Part shown: positions 39,829 to 51,650 of the stretch, piece after piece
Position numbering within the stretch: the first letter of the stretch is position 1
How the letters are laid out: each line of letters starts with the position of its first letter
Assembly (NCBI RefSeq): GCF_000004075.3
Contig: NC_026656.2
Span: 13,702,001-13,766,000, forward strand
DNA from: Cucumis sativus
Taxonomy: Eukaryota > Streptophyta > Magnoliopsida > Cucurbitales > Cucurbitaceae
Direction: 5' to 3'
DNA: 64,000 nucleotides
Notes under the pieces: generated by a model
Seen by the model: the letters and a program-made list of their open reading frames with translations, nothing else
Database searches by the model: none
What the model was told of the DNA's origin: nothing
Program-made: the position numbers and the translations under genes

Positions 39829-42800
39829 ATGGCCGAGAAATCGAACGGGCCTAGAAATGGAGATTGTTCCACTCGGGTTATTCCTGGCCCAACCAACCCC
39901 ATGGTTTCTCCTTTGTTAACCGATCTTTATCAGTTCACTATGGCTTATGCTTATTGGAAAGCTGGCAAGCATAACGAGCGAGCTGTGTTAGTTCTTTCTT
40001 CTCCTTCTTCTTCTTCTTCTTCTTCTTCTTCTTCTTCTTCTTCTTCTTCTTCTTCTTCTTCTTCTTCTTCTTCTTCTTCTCTCTTTTCTATAATGCCTTT
40101 GTTGTTTTTGTTGGGAATGGAACTTCATCTTTTTTTTTTCAATTGGGGTTGCTGTATTTCTCTTTATTTTTTTGTTTGTTTATTACTTTGGCTGTCGTGT
40201 TTGGTTTTCAAACTGTTTGCTGCTGAGTTGGGAACTTGTGAAATTGAGTCGAGGGGGGAGGTTATTACTGTTTGAATTAGGAATATTAGTGTTTAAATAT
40301 ACATTCGTGAAGAGTTTAGGATTCTGACTTGGTGGTGTTGTATGAATTGCAAAAGAATAATTCACTATCTGGTGAAACCCATGTTTCTGTTTTGCGTTCT
40401 ATGCCCTTTGAACTATATCATTCCTTCTCAATGAAAACACAGTTTCTAACTTTCAAATAATAGTAATCATAAAAAAAAAAAAAAAAAAAAGGCTTTGTGT
40501 TAATTAAAAGATCCCTTGAACGGCTTACTTGCCCAAATACTTTCTATGGCCTTGAACGTTTGACCTGGATTCTTTTTTGCTCTCCGTTGGGATTTGCTAG
40601 TGAGTAAATTCTGTATTTAGTTATCGTTTCTAAAAAAATCTGGTTATTTTCATATGATATGATTGCTTAATTCTTTTTCCTCAAATGCGATTATAGTCTT
40701 TAGCTCTCTTGGTGCATTGTCTTTGTGTAAGAACAACTTATTGCTGGTAGGTAATACATTAATCTGGGTTTCAAATTGTCAGTTCTGGCTACCATGAATT
40801 GGCCTACTAGTCAGTAATGGCCATGAAAACAATTAAAGGCTTTGAGGGAAGAGTTCGACCCATGGTGGTCATGTACCTAAGATTTAGTGTCCTACTTCTT
40901 TGGTAACTCAATGCAGTTGTGTTCCTTGAGAATAGTCAAGGTGTGTATCAGCTAGTGTAGGTGCTCTTGAATATATAAAAAAAGAGAGAGAGAGGTTTTT
41001 ATTTCTGAATTTTGAAATGGAAGTGTCTGTGTACAACTAATATGGTTAATCAATCACGTTGATTCTATTTTTCTAAATGAACAGAATCTTTAGTTTGAAT
41101 TACCAACCTAAAATCTTCTTCCGTTACGAGGTTAAACAATTTTATTGGAGCTTTTGCTCTAGCTATTTTATTACTTGATGCTGTAGATGATACACTAGTC
41201 TGGTTTGGACTTTTTCCCTCCTTTTATAGTTCAACATTATGTGAGGTGAGAGATTCGAATCTCTAATCTTTTGGTCATGAACTCAAGGGTATGTTTTAAC
41301 CAATTGAGTTTTTCTCTAGTTGGTGGCTTGAATTTCGTTATTTTTAACTTGTGAAGTGTCTTTGTAATGCTAATCTGCAAAAGCATATTAAGCTTCAAAA
41401 ACAAATCCAAAGTTTGGAGGTTGGAAATTAATCTTGGCATTTCATTAACTGTTTGAGCATTGGCTGCATCTTATATTTGTTTCTTTTAATAAATAGAATT
41501 AAATTCAGCCTTTTCTAGGATATTACGTTTACGACAATATCTTGAAGTTGAAAGTCTGATTTTCCCAACATGGTTGATTTACCAGGGCAATTCTTTGTTT
41601 TATTTTCATTCTATAGAAACCATATCGTCTCTCCAAGTCCTTGTAAGTCATGATTGAAGATGTCTTTGAGGGAGAAAATATGCTTATTTTTATTTAGAGG
41701 CCTTTTTTGTTAAATTTTTGTGGTCCAGGTTTGATTTATATTTTCGGAAGAATCCTTTTGGTGGTGAATATACAATTTTTGCTGGTTTAGAAGAGTGCAT
41801 AAGACTTATTGCTAATTTCAAATTCACAGAGGAAGAAATCTCTTTTATCAAGACGTCTTTACCTTCATCCTGTGAGGTAACCAAATTTACTGATTATGTG
41901 TTCGCTATACACTGATTTTATGGTTGGTATACACCTCAACTTTTACTTTGGTATATGTGGTAGACCATTTTGTCTTTTAATTCATCAGATGTTGCAATTA
42001 TGTGGTAGGCCATGCATTATCTTTGATTAAAATTGGCACGTCACTTCCTTTGTTCAACACAAGATACAAGGGCATGCACCATTAACCCTTAATGATTATA
42101 AAGATAAGGTAAAAACAGAGACATAGTCTCAATAACTAACTGAGAGGTCATGAGTTCAATCTATGGTGGCGACCTACCTAGAAATTAATTTTTTACTAGT
42201 TTTTTTATACTCAATTGTTGTATGGTCAGACAAGCTATTCCGTGAGATTAGTCGATGTGCGCGAAAGTTAGCCCAACACTCGTGGATATAGAAAAAAGAA
42301 GATTATAAAAATATTGCATGCTAGATTTCATATTTAAATATACAGAAATAGAAATACATTTCAATATACCTAAGAGGTGCAGGACTTACCTTACTTAATA
42401 AAGTATTCCTCAATTGATTTGCATGTTCTTCCTTATATTAGATGAAGCACACTTATGGTAGTAACTTATCAACAACATCAGTTATATTTCATGGTAACTT
42501 TGAAATGCAATTTTGATAATTCGGTGATGTTCATAAGGCTCCTTGTTTGGTGAGTTAACTCCTATTGTTATAATTAGGATGCATAAATTCTTCTAGAGGA
42601 ATCACTTGTTCTGATGCTGAAGAACTTTTGTTGATTAAATATAGGATGCGTTCTACAATTATCTTAGAGGAATCGACTGTTCTGATGTTGAAGTCTATGC
42701 TATTTCAGAGGGGTCAGTTGTTTTCCCAAAGGTGCCCCTAGTGAGGGTTGAAGGGCCAGTTGCGGTAAGTGTCAAGAAAATTTTCCTCTACTAAAATAGT

Positions 42801-45800
42801 TAACACTGGATTTGGAAATGTATTTTATTTCTTCGTATTCATCCAAGATATTCTTATTAATTCACATTTGTACCTTTTTTTCATTTCAGATAGTTCAATT
42901 ACTTGAAACTCCATTTGTAAATCTTATTAATTATGCATCGTTAGTTGCCACAAATGCTGCAAGACATCGTTTTGTTGCTGGAAAATCTAAAATTCTTCTC
43001 GAGTTTGGACTTCGACGAGCTCAGGTTTCTATTTCTTTCATTGCTTACCTTTCTTAGTGCTGAATTTTGTTTATTCTCATCCAAAAGAATTTTTTACTTG
43101 GTTTTAGGGACCTGATGGTGGAATTAGCGCCTCAAAGTACTGCTATATTGGAGGATTCGATGCAACAAGGTAACCTTTCATCTCTACCAATCATCTTGCG
43201 TTGATTTTTATTATTATTATTATGGATAGAAACAAACATTTCATTTGATGCAACGAGATAACCAACCTTTCATCTCTGGCAATAATCTAGGGCCATATAA
43301 TATACTTTTTCTTTATTTTAAAAGATAGCATCCGTGTCCTTTCTGGTAATGATCTTTTGACGGTTTTTTTTGTTTCTTTTTGTCCTATAATTTCTTTATG
43401 AACTTATTCCCTAGTTACTCTTAAGTTAACAAAAGTAGCTTTTTATGGGGGAAAGAGATTGCCTCAGTTGATCTGTTACTTCTGATTGTTTCCTATCAAA
43501 TATCAGAGGAAGTAATAGTTTGCATCTGGCTGCCATTCCTTCGCTTCTTACTGTATTTATTAGCTTAAGTTAGAGGATGTAAAAGATCCCATTTTTTGTG
43601 AGTTTGATGGTGGTACACATACTGTGAGTCAGTGAAAGTGCCAGTAAATTGGCGAGATAGTCATGAAACTAGAAAAAAATAGTATATTTATCAGCAATCT
43701 CTATCAGCAGCTTCTAACTTTTAATATAAGCTAAAATATTCTCCTTTTCTCTTTTACACAGCAATGTTGCAGCTGGGAGGTTATTTGGCATACCACTGCG
43801 TGGGACACATTCACATGCATTTGTTAGCTCATTTATGGTTTGTTATTCTCTAATTACGCTTGCTAGCTTTTTTTCCCAACTTTTATGATGTAGTGGTAAC
43901 TGTGAAATGCAAAGAATGGGGAATTTTATTTGCTTGCCCAAACACACATCTTTTCAGAAGCTCTTTCCAACTCTAAAAGCCAAAACCGTTTCCTCATGTG
44001 TTAGTTTACACTAAGGGATGACCAGAAAATGCCCTGATGACGAGTTTCCAAAGAAGTTCTTTTCCTTTTGAGGGGTGACCCTCAATAGTGAGATGGACAG
44101 AACTAAGTGGGCCATTGGGTAGCAACAGACCAAAGAACCTTGATAATATATTATCACAAGCCAATTAATAACTCTCTTAAGTTGAAATATTTTGGGCTTT
44201 TCACTTGTCACATAAACACCATTATGTCAGCAGCATTTATCAGTTTATAATATCAATGATCATGTCTGATTTGCAGAGCCCAGATGAGATCATAGATAAG
44301 TCACTTCGTAGCAGTGATGGCTCACGCACTTGTGAAGATTTTCTTAGTGCAGTTCAAACGTGGTTAAACAAGATTCAGGTATTCGACCATTATGTTTTTG
44401 AGGTTTTGTTCTCTGTTAATGTACAAATCTAAAAAGGGATTTTATGAGTTTCAGATAGGCAGTGGCAGTGGCAGTTTTCTGAAAACAGTTTGTGGTGTCT
44501 GGATTATTATAATTTTTAGAGTGTCTGGTTTATTATAATTTTACTTCTATTAATGCGGTTTTTTATTAATTATCTTTTGATTTCTGGTTCCTATCAACTA
44601 GAAATGAATTTGTTTGTCACTTAGATTCTTTATCAGGCTTGGTTGGTATCTTGTACAAATTGAGTGGGTGTTTATTCACAACTTATTTTCCATTGTTTAT
44701 TTATTTATTTTTATTATTTTGGAGATTTAGATGCTAGGCTGCATTATGAGGAAACGGTTTTGGCTTTTAATAGCTATGTGGTAAAGTTAATTGCAGTTAA
44801 TTAGGAAGAAAAGTTAGCTATAAAAAGTGGTTGGGCCGAAAAGATGAGTGCATAATAAACTATAAGAATTTTTTATTCCATATCGCTTTGCCCCACTGTG
44901 TCAGGCTAGATTATATCTATGCTTTTTGCATGCATATGATTTTTTTTTTTTTTTTTTTTGTATTGTACCTTCCGCTAATTCATACCCAACTTCTGCACAT
45001 GACAGTGGCTACCTTCATTACATGGCACTTTTGGTGAGACCAACCAAAGTGAGTTGGCTGCATTCACTTCCTATGCTTTGGCATTTCCATCTGACTTCCT
45101 TGCTCTTGTGGATACTTATGATGTGAGTTAAAGAATTGCTAAGATACGTACTTTATAGTTCCTTTTATTTATTTCATGCATTTTCTTTGTAGATCTTGTT
45201 AGCTTATCCAGTTAATTTCCCTTTTATTGGCTTATCATTGCTTAAAGATTTATGTGCTATTATAGTACAGGAATGCAATCAAAATGTTGGCGAAACAATC
45301 AGAGAGAAAACCTTGTCACTATACAAATTGAAAATTGGTTAAAGTTTTGTTCTAAATTTATATACAATTTTGATTCACGTCTTGATGTTTAGTTAGAACA
45401 TTATTCAATCACATTTTGACTATTTAAATAAATAATACTTTAATGCTACATTGAGAAACAGTTAAATTCTAGGCAAAAATCTCAGTATTGTTATCTGCTC
45501 TTTCTGCATGAGATTTTTTTTTTAATTCTTGAATTACAACTAGACATGGCAAAGGAAACTAGGAGACAGAGATCAGCATGCGCATCCAGATATTTCAACT
45601 AGATTGCTCACCCATAGCGACCTCATCGTATCCTAATACAAAATACAACTATTGAAAAATAGAAGATACCAAAATTAAACTAAAGAAACGAAAGCATTCC
45701 AATTTAGACAAAGATCCTGGATGGAGTAATCACCAATTGATTTAGATTGAGAATACCATAAAGAGGCTAGAAGACGAGCTAAGCTAAGCCCAACCGAGTA

Positions 45801-48800
45801 AACCAATCAATATTCTAGTGAAATATTTGTCGATTGCACTCGAACCAAATCTCTGCAATCAAGGCCTTGGTACTAAGGGTTCAATGAAAACTTGAGAAAT
45901 AGTCTCCCTGAAAGAATGCCCAAAGACCCAATGGAGGTTGAAGTAAGAAAACAGTTTCCAACACCAATGGCTTGAGAACGAGCAATCAAAAAACATCACG
46001 AGCTAAACATAGAAGACAGGTGGAAGGAGATAGATAGTGAGACTGGAGCTTTTGTTGTAAGGGTATAGGGTTGGATGAGTTGAAATACTGGAAACCTAAA
46101 CTTGAACCTATTAAATATAGGCTAAGATAACTGATCAATTCTGGAAATTGTTTAGAATCCAAATGAAGTGCTAAAATGTTTATTTTTGGAATATTTATGC
46201 TGCCTTCAAATTAAATTTACATTAGGTATTATTTAAATACCAACTGAGGATCTTGAATACTTTAATGGTTTAGGGTTTGCAGGATATTTCCCTTCCTCTC
46301 TTCTCATATCCTTTATTTAATACAGTGTCACAAAAAGTAATTGTGAATAGTGATAAAGGAAGATGTTAATTTTATTTTGTGAAACTTTGAAACTTATGAA
46401 TATATTTTAATGTGTAATCTATATTCTTCATTTCATACCGTTCATATTTCTTGTTGATGCCTGCATTTATAGCCAAAGTAATATTCACATTTATTTGCCA
46501 GGTTATTCGGAGTGGAGTTCCTAACTTCTGTGCAGTTGCTCTGGCACTTAGTGATTTGGGGTATGCCTGAAGTATACTTTAACATTTACAATTTTTACTA
46601 GATTTTCTTGTTTTCAGACATCCATGTACGTTTATAATTTGAATGGAAATCTGACGTTGCGTTCTTATTCTATTTTTTTTACGGTAATTCACCCATTTTA
46701 CTGCTTTGCTCAACTGATCGCTGAATCTGCAAATCTGTTAGTTGGCTGGGATATGTGTGTGCGCGGTTCGGCTGTTAACTATTTTTTAGTTTCATCCGGC
46801 TGCTAAGACATTTAGGATAGAAAGTGTCAGTCACAATTACAATCTAGTAAAAATGCTTTAGCTAGTCTCTGTGGCACCCTGTTATTGTATAAATTTATTT
46901 AAGAGTAATCAGAATATCAATTGTAAAAAGCTTATCTAGTTGGACGAGAGAGTTTAAGCTGTAATTGCTAAAAGGAAACGTTTTTACACCAATAGAGAGC
47001 CATAAAAGAAGCAGAATCCAATATTTCTTCCAACCTTCAATCTTTCCCTTGAAAAACACGAGTTTCTCTCATTCCAAATCAACCAAATGGTTGATCTTCT
47101 GAGTTCTAATATGAAGCCACATAACCTTCTTGGACTGTCTTTTAGGGTGATGGATGAGCAGCAAACTCAGGCATTCAATGATCCATTGGGGAGAACCACA
47201 CTCCAATTGAAAGCTGAAAACAGATTTTCCCAAATGATCAATGAGATAGGGCGGTCAAAAAAATCTGTCTTTAAGTAGGTTAATGCTTTTTTAGATATAG
47301 GTGTGGCTAAAGGTAAATTTTTGTTAAATGTTAAGACTGATAAATGATGCATTAAGTGATATAGTTTAGCATTACAATAATCAGGGTCTGTAGTTCAATC
47401 AGAAACGCATTGTTGTTCATTGAGAGTTGCTGAAAATTGGTAATAGCTGATATAGTCATGTATGTACATTGGCCGAAGTGTTATTGTCGAGTTCAGGTCT
47501 CTAAGACTATTGATCACTAAATTTTACATTCAAATAGTTCCAATTAGGTTTATGTATATCATTTGGTAGCCAAGTAGGCGTATTTATTGATTTATATAAA
47601 AGGGAAAAGTAAATTATGTGATTTTTCAGATTATTTGGTACTAGTTAACATTTTGAGTATGATTTAACTTTTGAGCACTAAGTTTCAATTCTATTTAGTG
47701 TAGGTACCAAGCTAAAGGGATTAGGTTGGACTCTGGTGATTTAGCATATTTGTCATGGTGGTTTATGTATATCATTTGGTAGCCAAGTGGGCGTATTTAT
47801 TGATTTATATAAAAGGGAAAAGTAAATTATGTGATATTTCAGATTATTTGGTACTAGTTAACATTTTAAGTACTAAGTTTCAATTCTATTTAGTGTAGGT
47901 ACCGAGCTAAAGGGATTAGGTTGGACTCTGGTGATTTAGCATATTTGTCATGTGAGGCACGAAAATTTTTTCAGGCTATTGAAAAGGAGTTTGGGGTGCC
48001 TGGATTTGGAAAAATAAATATTTCTGCTAGTAACGACCTCAATGAGGAAACTTTAGATGCTTTAAACAAGCAGGTAATCTTTATGACCAAATTGTCTTAA
48101 TTTTTTTATATTTTTGGAATTGTGTTCAGAATTTATAATGATCCTAGAGATGTATTTTACTATTTTCCTGTTAGTGAATTTTTCTATCTACTGAAACATA
48201 TAACTGTAGCACTCCCTCCCCTCTCGGTTGAGATAAGCTTAGTGATTTTGAATAGGAATTGAATCATTCCTCTGGTAGATTCTCTTAAAATGATAAAATA
48301 TAAGGTCTGTACTGCATGTAATAAATTGTTTATCATCCTATGCAGGGTCATGAGGTTGATGCATTTGGAATTGGGACCTATTTGGTTACATGTTATGCTC
48401 AGGCTGCTTTAGGATGTGTCTTCAAGCTAGTTGAAATAAATAACCAGCCTCGCATTAAACTTTCTGAAGATGTTTCGAAGGTTCTGATTTTACGATATCT
48501 CTTGTAAAATTGAGAAGTGTGAATAAATTCCAGAAATGATATTTAGTTTTAATGTTTATATATTATACTCTCACGTTTCTGTACCCATTTCTTCATTGTT
48601 TTAGGTTTCAATTCCATGCAAAAAGCGTAGTTTTAGGTTATATGGGAAGGAAGGCTATCCTCTAGTAGACATAATGTCAGGAGAGAATGAACCGCCTCCT
48701 AAGGTAAGTCATTAACTTGTATTATTATTGGTAGGACTATCCTCCCTACCTTCTAATATAGTAATGTTGTCATGTTAGATTAGTTGAGGTACATGCAAGT

Positions 48801-49817
48801 TAGTTTAGGGGATTGCTAAAGTTCATAAAAGGACTTTAGTTTACATCTTTCATATTTACTTTTCAAATCCGTTAGGTATTCTCCTAAATATTTCAGCTAG
48901 GTCTTCGTTGTAAAATATTTTAATATAAAGTACATAGTTGGACCAATTTTGATTGATGTCAACGGATAGAGGAATGTAATGATACACAGTGTGCCAAAAT
49001 CACTCTGAAACACGCAAAATCAGGTTATTGTTTCATTTTACACTTTTAAGTACATAGTTAGACCAATTTTTATATTATTCCATTAGATTGGAGTGAACAA
49101 ATGGATAGTTTTGAACCTTTTTTTTTGTTCGTTACTTTTCTACTCCATCTCCTTGTAAGCCACAAAAGAAGCTACACAACACACAAATGCTATATGTTTA
49201 TCATAGACACAGGGAATGGTTTTGGTGATTGAGAGCTCTAGAATTATATTATATTTTAGATAGATTTATTGTGCATGCAGTAACTATATATGACAAAAAT
49301 TGAATAGTTTCGTTTCTTTTCATGGGAAACCTGCAGGTAGGTGAAAGAATTCTATGTCGTCACCCATTTAACGAATCAAAAAGAGCATATGTCGTGCCAC
49401 AGCAAGTAGAGGAGCTTCTCAAGTGCTACCGGAGTGGAAAATCAGGTGAAAACCATATCCCTTCCACCGAAAATTCATTCTTCGAGCATCCAGTCATTGA
49501 CTAACTCATTTCCGTAACCTTTCTCCTGAAGGTAAAGCAGAAGAATGTTTACCAGCTCTGAAGGACATAAGGGACCGTTGCATTAAACAACTCGAGAAAA
49601 TGCGTCCTGATCACATGAGAAGACTTAATCCGACGCCTTACAAAGTATACTATCAATACAATATTTCAATCTCATTGGTACTTCCTTCACCATCTTTGAT
49701 GAGATGAGTTTTGACAAATTTAGAATATGTTATATGCAGGTTAGCGTGAGTGCAAAACTATATGACTTCATTCATTTCTTGTGGCTAAATGAGGCACCTG
49801 TTGGGGAGTTGCAATGA
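39829..49817 (+). CDS. NAPRT: Nicotinate phosphoribosyltransferase, 15 exons
   Basis: Exons: 39829-39986, 41729-41876, 42645-42764, 42890-43024, 43108-43169, 43762-43837, 44277-44378, 45006-45122, 46502-46560, 47899-48073, 48346-48480, 48605-48703, 49337-49445, 49532-49644, 49740-49817 (561 aa, the usual plant length). The enzyme joins nicotinate to PRPP, coupled to ATP hydrolysis, giving nicotinate mononucleotide in the Preiss-Handler route of NAD salvage. Seen: [21 protein letters not shown] near the start; [79 protein letters not shown] with the conserved His pair; [11 protein letters not shown] and ASNDLNEE of the phosphoribosyl-binding region; and [15 protein letters not shown] and [16 protein letters not shown] near the end. 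The start codon follows CCCCC at 39829. Two introns contain fossil duplications of exon starts (introns 2 and 9), and intron 1 begins with a long TTC microsatellite. Confidence 0.96.
40004..40080 (+). repeat. Long TTC microsatellite at the start of NAPRT intron 1
   Basis: About 25 consecutive TTC units begin some 17 bases after the exon 1 donor. The tract is in frame with exon 1, so an unspliced transcript would encode a polyserine run. It is likely to vary in length between individuals. Confidence 0.95.
40838..40985 (+). mobile_element. Degraded Au-like SINE
   Basis: Phrases in order: GAGTTCGACCCATGGTGGTCATGTACCTA, GAGAATAGTCAAGGTGTG and a terminal GAATATATAAAAA. They follow the plan of the plant Au SINE (tRNA-like box, then a GAGATTAGTCGAGGTGCG-type tail). 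It is more diverged than the copy at about 42105. Confidence 0.4.
41230..41335 (-). mobile_element. tRNA-derived SINE-like fragment
   Basis: On the minus strand the segment reads ACTCAATTGGTTAAAAC (A-box-like), then GAGATTCGAATCTCTCACC (B-box-like) at tRNA-like spacing. It does not fold as a full modern tRNA and lacks a clear anticodon arm. It is best seen as a SINE remnant in NAPRT intron 1. Confidence 0.4.
42105..42298 (+). mobile_element. Au SINE copy in NAPRT intron 2
   Basis: The segment runs GAGAGGTCATGAGTTCAATC, ATGGTGGCGACCTACCTAG, AATTAATTTTTTACTAG, TTGTTGTATGGTCAGAC, CGTGAGATTAGTCGATGTGC and GCCCAACACTCGTGGATATA. This is the recognisable consensus order of the Au SINE family of angiosperms. 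It sits in the sense orientation. Confidence 0.65.
42573..42625 (+). pseudogene. Fossil duplicate of the NAPRT exon 3 start
   Basis: About 65 bases before the real exon 3, the intron contains TAG-GATGC followed by TAGAGGAATCACTTGTTCTG and ATGCTGAAG. The real exon 3 reads GATGC, TAGAGGAATCGACTGTTCTG and ATGTTGAAG (26 of 29 matches in the core). The copy includes an acceptor-like AG, but its third codon is a stop, so it cannot replace exon 3. Confidence 0.75.
45540..46060 (-). mobile_element. LINE tail-like fragment in NAPRT intron 8
   Basis: Read on the minus strand, interrupted frames give text like [13 protein letters not shown] and further on [12 protein letters not shown]. This resembles the C-terminal tail of plant L1-type LINE reverse-transcriptase proteins (a tryptophan in the L-x-NW-x-AF motif). 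Several stops and shifts make it non-coding. Family call is from remembered motifs only. Confidence 0.4.
46970..47280 (-). mobile_element. LINE fragment in NAPRT intron 9
   Basis: The minus strand encodes [14 protein letters not shown], the W-x-x-WNERN motif that plant L1-type LINE proteins carry near their C-terminus. It is followed by text that soon meets stops. It is a dead fragment, separate from the one at 45540-46060, since exon 9 lies between them. Confidence 0.5.
47548..47952 (+). repeat. Tandem duplication spanning the NAPRT exon 10 acceptor
   Basis: Unit 1 is 47548-47760 (213 bases). Unit 2 is 47761-47952 and differs by an 18-base deletion and a few substitutions. Each unit has intron sequence, the acceptor TTTAGTGTAG and the first about 54 bases of exon 10. 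The exon-like copy in unit 1 (47704-47757) reads [17 protein letters not shown], then runs into intron-derived residues and a stop. The copy in unit 2 (from 47899, [11 protein letters not shown]...) continues into the full exon. Confidence 0.93.
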
Positions 49818-49936
49818 TGATTGAATTGCTGTAGAGGCCATACTAAGATTGGTTGTTTCTTATACTAATACAGATAAAAAGAAAAAACAAGCTTTTACTT
49901 AGCTTTGTGGAGAATTGCTTATTAGTTTTTACTCTC

Positions 49937-49942
49937 AATAAA
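49937..49942 (+). terminator. Poly(A) signal candidate of NAPRT
   Basis: AATAAA lies about 120 bases after the NAPRT stop codon in AT-rich DNA, a normal place for a plant near-upstream polyadenylation element. It is a consensus match only. Confidence 0.4.
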
Positions 49943-50404
49943 ATATTACAATGGCTTGCCTTTATGATTTAGACTCTACTCTTCACTTTCACTGTTAATA
50001 GTTTGAATGTTAAACCATCCCCTAATTTAAGTTTCAATTTTTCCTATTTGTAGAATGGGATTGAATTCTTTTTTTTAATTTGATTGATAAAACCTTAAAA
50101 ATAGTTCATATAGTTTGATAAAATTCTCATAAATAGTCTAGACATAGACTAAATCTTAACTCTCTTCTAAACTCTAAGGACCAAATTTGTAATTCACTTT
50201 GACTTGGGTGATGTATTTGACACTAATACTTGTTCGGTTCATTACGATTTTAAACCTAATCAATTTGGTTTTTTTTGTAGTTCAATAAGATTATTAAGAG
50301 GCATTGACTAAATAGAAAGAGTAAAAATGTAATTGTAGAAAGAAAAAACGAAGTGAGATTAGCCTTATGGAATCGAGTAGAAAAGGTATCCAAAAGATGA
50401 GTTG

Positions 50405-50460
50405 GAAAATGTTATTCCTTCGGTTTTGGCATTGGAAAATGTTATTCCTTTTGGTTTCGC
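50405..50460. repeat. Short tandem repeat, about 28 bp unit
   Basis: The phrase GGAAAATGTTATTCCTT occurs twice, at about 50404 and 50432, each followed by a similar GGTTT(T/C)G(G/C)CAT segment. It lies next to the GC-rich block at 50480-50530. Confidence 0.8.
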
Positions 50461-50471
50461 CATTTTTATGG

Positions 50472-50526
50472 GGAGATGTGCAAAAGCCGACTTGGTCTGT
50501 GGGTCACCGGCGGTGGAGGTTATCAA
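50472..50526 (-). promoter_or_regulatory. GC-rich promoter-like block, copy 1
   Basis: The minus strand reads TGATAACCTCCACC, GCCGGTGACC and ACAGACCAAG, then CTTTTGCACATC and a TATA-like CATAAAAATGG. The same order of elements occurs at about 52088-52140. GATAA plus a CACC core upstream of a TATA-like box resembles plant light-responsive promoters. No clear gene follows on the minus strand, so function is unproven. Confidence 0.35.
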
Positions 50527-51399
50527 ATATTGGGGGAAGAGATTCTTGTTTGCATTCAGGTCCCTGAAAAGTGACATAATTGCACTTGGTATGACATTGG
50601 AATGAATGAATCCCCACAGCATTACATCACCAAATATGTCATCTCTTTAAATCCCTTTCCCACTCTTTTCTCAAATATGTTAGTGGGAATAAATTTAGTT
50701 GCCTCCTTTTTCCACTCACACTGCCCTCCTCCTCCTTTTGCTTTCATATCATACATTTTTACAACTTTCAAATTTTAGATGAAAAAAGAAATACTTTTTT
50801 TGTTTGTAGATTTAGGGTTTAAAAGATACATAGTCTGTCGATTACCGGTCTAAATGACCTCTCTTCACCTTTAGCCTCATCCAAAGATGAGTGTAGGTGA
50901 AGATAAAGATTGAGTCTTTCTTATGTAACGAACAAGGTATGATAAGTGCATGTTTTGATTCATTTTGTTGTAACTTGAAGATAAAAATTTTGGCATCAAT
51001 ATATTTTTAAATTAACATAACAAAACTAATAGAAGTTGAAGTGTGCATTATATAACTTAGTTTAATTCAAATTTGTTCTTAATTAAGTTTAATACGATGC
51101 TTATTTGATGATTTTGTAGGTCGTCTCAAGTACTAGAAATGTAGATTCGATCGAACACCCGTAATAAAAATTGAGCTAAAAGGGAACACATTTAGAACGG
51201 TTAGGTCTAAGTTAGACGTTTCTAAATGTAAGGAATAGAGATTATATATGTACTTTTAACTTAACGAATTAAGGAGTAGTATTATATATGAGTGTGTGAA
51301 TTAAAAATAGAATGTGAATGTTCCCATGCATTATTCTTCTTTCATTCCCAAGAAAGAACACTCAAGGAATGAAGAGAACCTTAAACCCCTACGTAAAAA

Positions 51400-51650
51400 G
51401 ATCCAAACAAAGAAAGCTTGAGAAGAAAACCAGAGACAGCAAGTGAAGGAGACGACGTCGAGATAGCCAATACGACGACAGCCGATCGAGTGCAAGTTCG
51501 AGAGGAATGAATTCACAAATTGAAACATGGTGAAAGTACTGAAAGGAGAAAGAGGAGAAGTTGAGAGTGGTGGGATTAGAGAAGAACCTCCAACGCCTTC
51601 CCGGCACCACCGTGGACGATCAACACGGCCTGAAACCTCCAATTAACAAT
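51400..51650. other. GC-rich unresolved island
   Basis: This island is clearly GC-richer than its surroundings and has open frames on both strands. One plus-strand frame ends with IREEPPTPSRHHRGRS-like text. One minus-strand frame after an acceptor-like TTTCAG reads AVLIVHGGAGKALEVLL then stop. Neither matches a family I know with confidence. It may be the remains of a small gene or the exon of a noncoding transcript. Confidence 0.3.

Noticed and set aside
39805..40275. 156-codon frame running through NAPRT exon 1 into a polyserine stretch
   Set aside because: The serine run is the TTC microsatellite of intron 1. The GT donor at 39987 and the next exon at 41729 restore the conserved family sequence.
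41230..41335. Possible tRNA gene on the minus strand
   Set aside because: A- and B-box-like phrases are present, but acceptor and anticodon stems do not pair convincingly, so a SINE remnant is more likely.
47704..47757. Exon-10-like sequence taken as the real NAPRT exon
   Set aside because: Its frame ends quickly in intron-derived residues and a stop. Only the second copy (from 47899) continues into the conserved CEARKFF and ASNDLNEE text.
50365..50622. 85-codon minus-strand frame with repeated GITFSN units
   Set aside because: The repetition comes from the 28 bp DNA tandem repeat. There is no signal, domain or conserved pattern.
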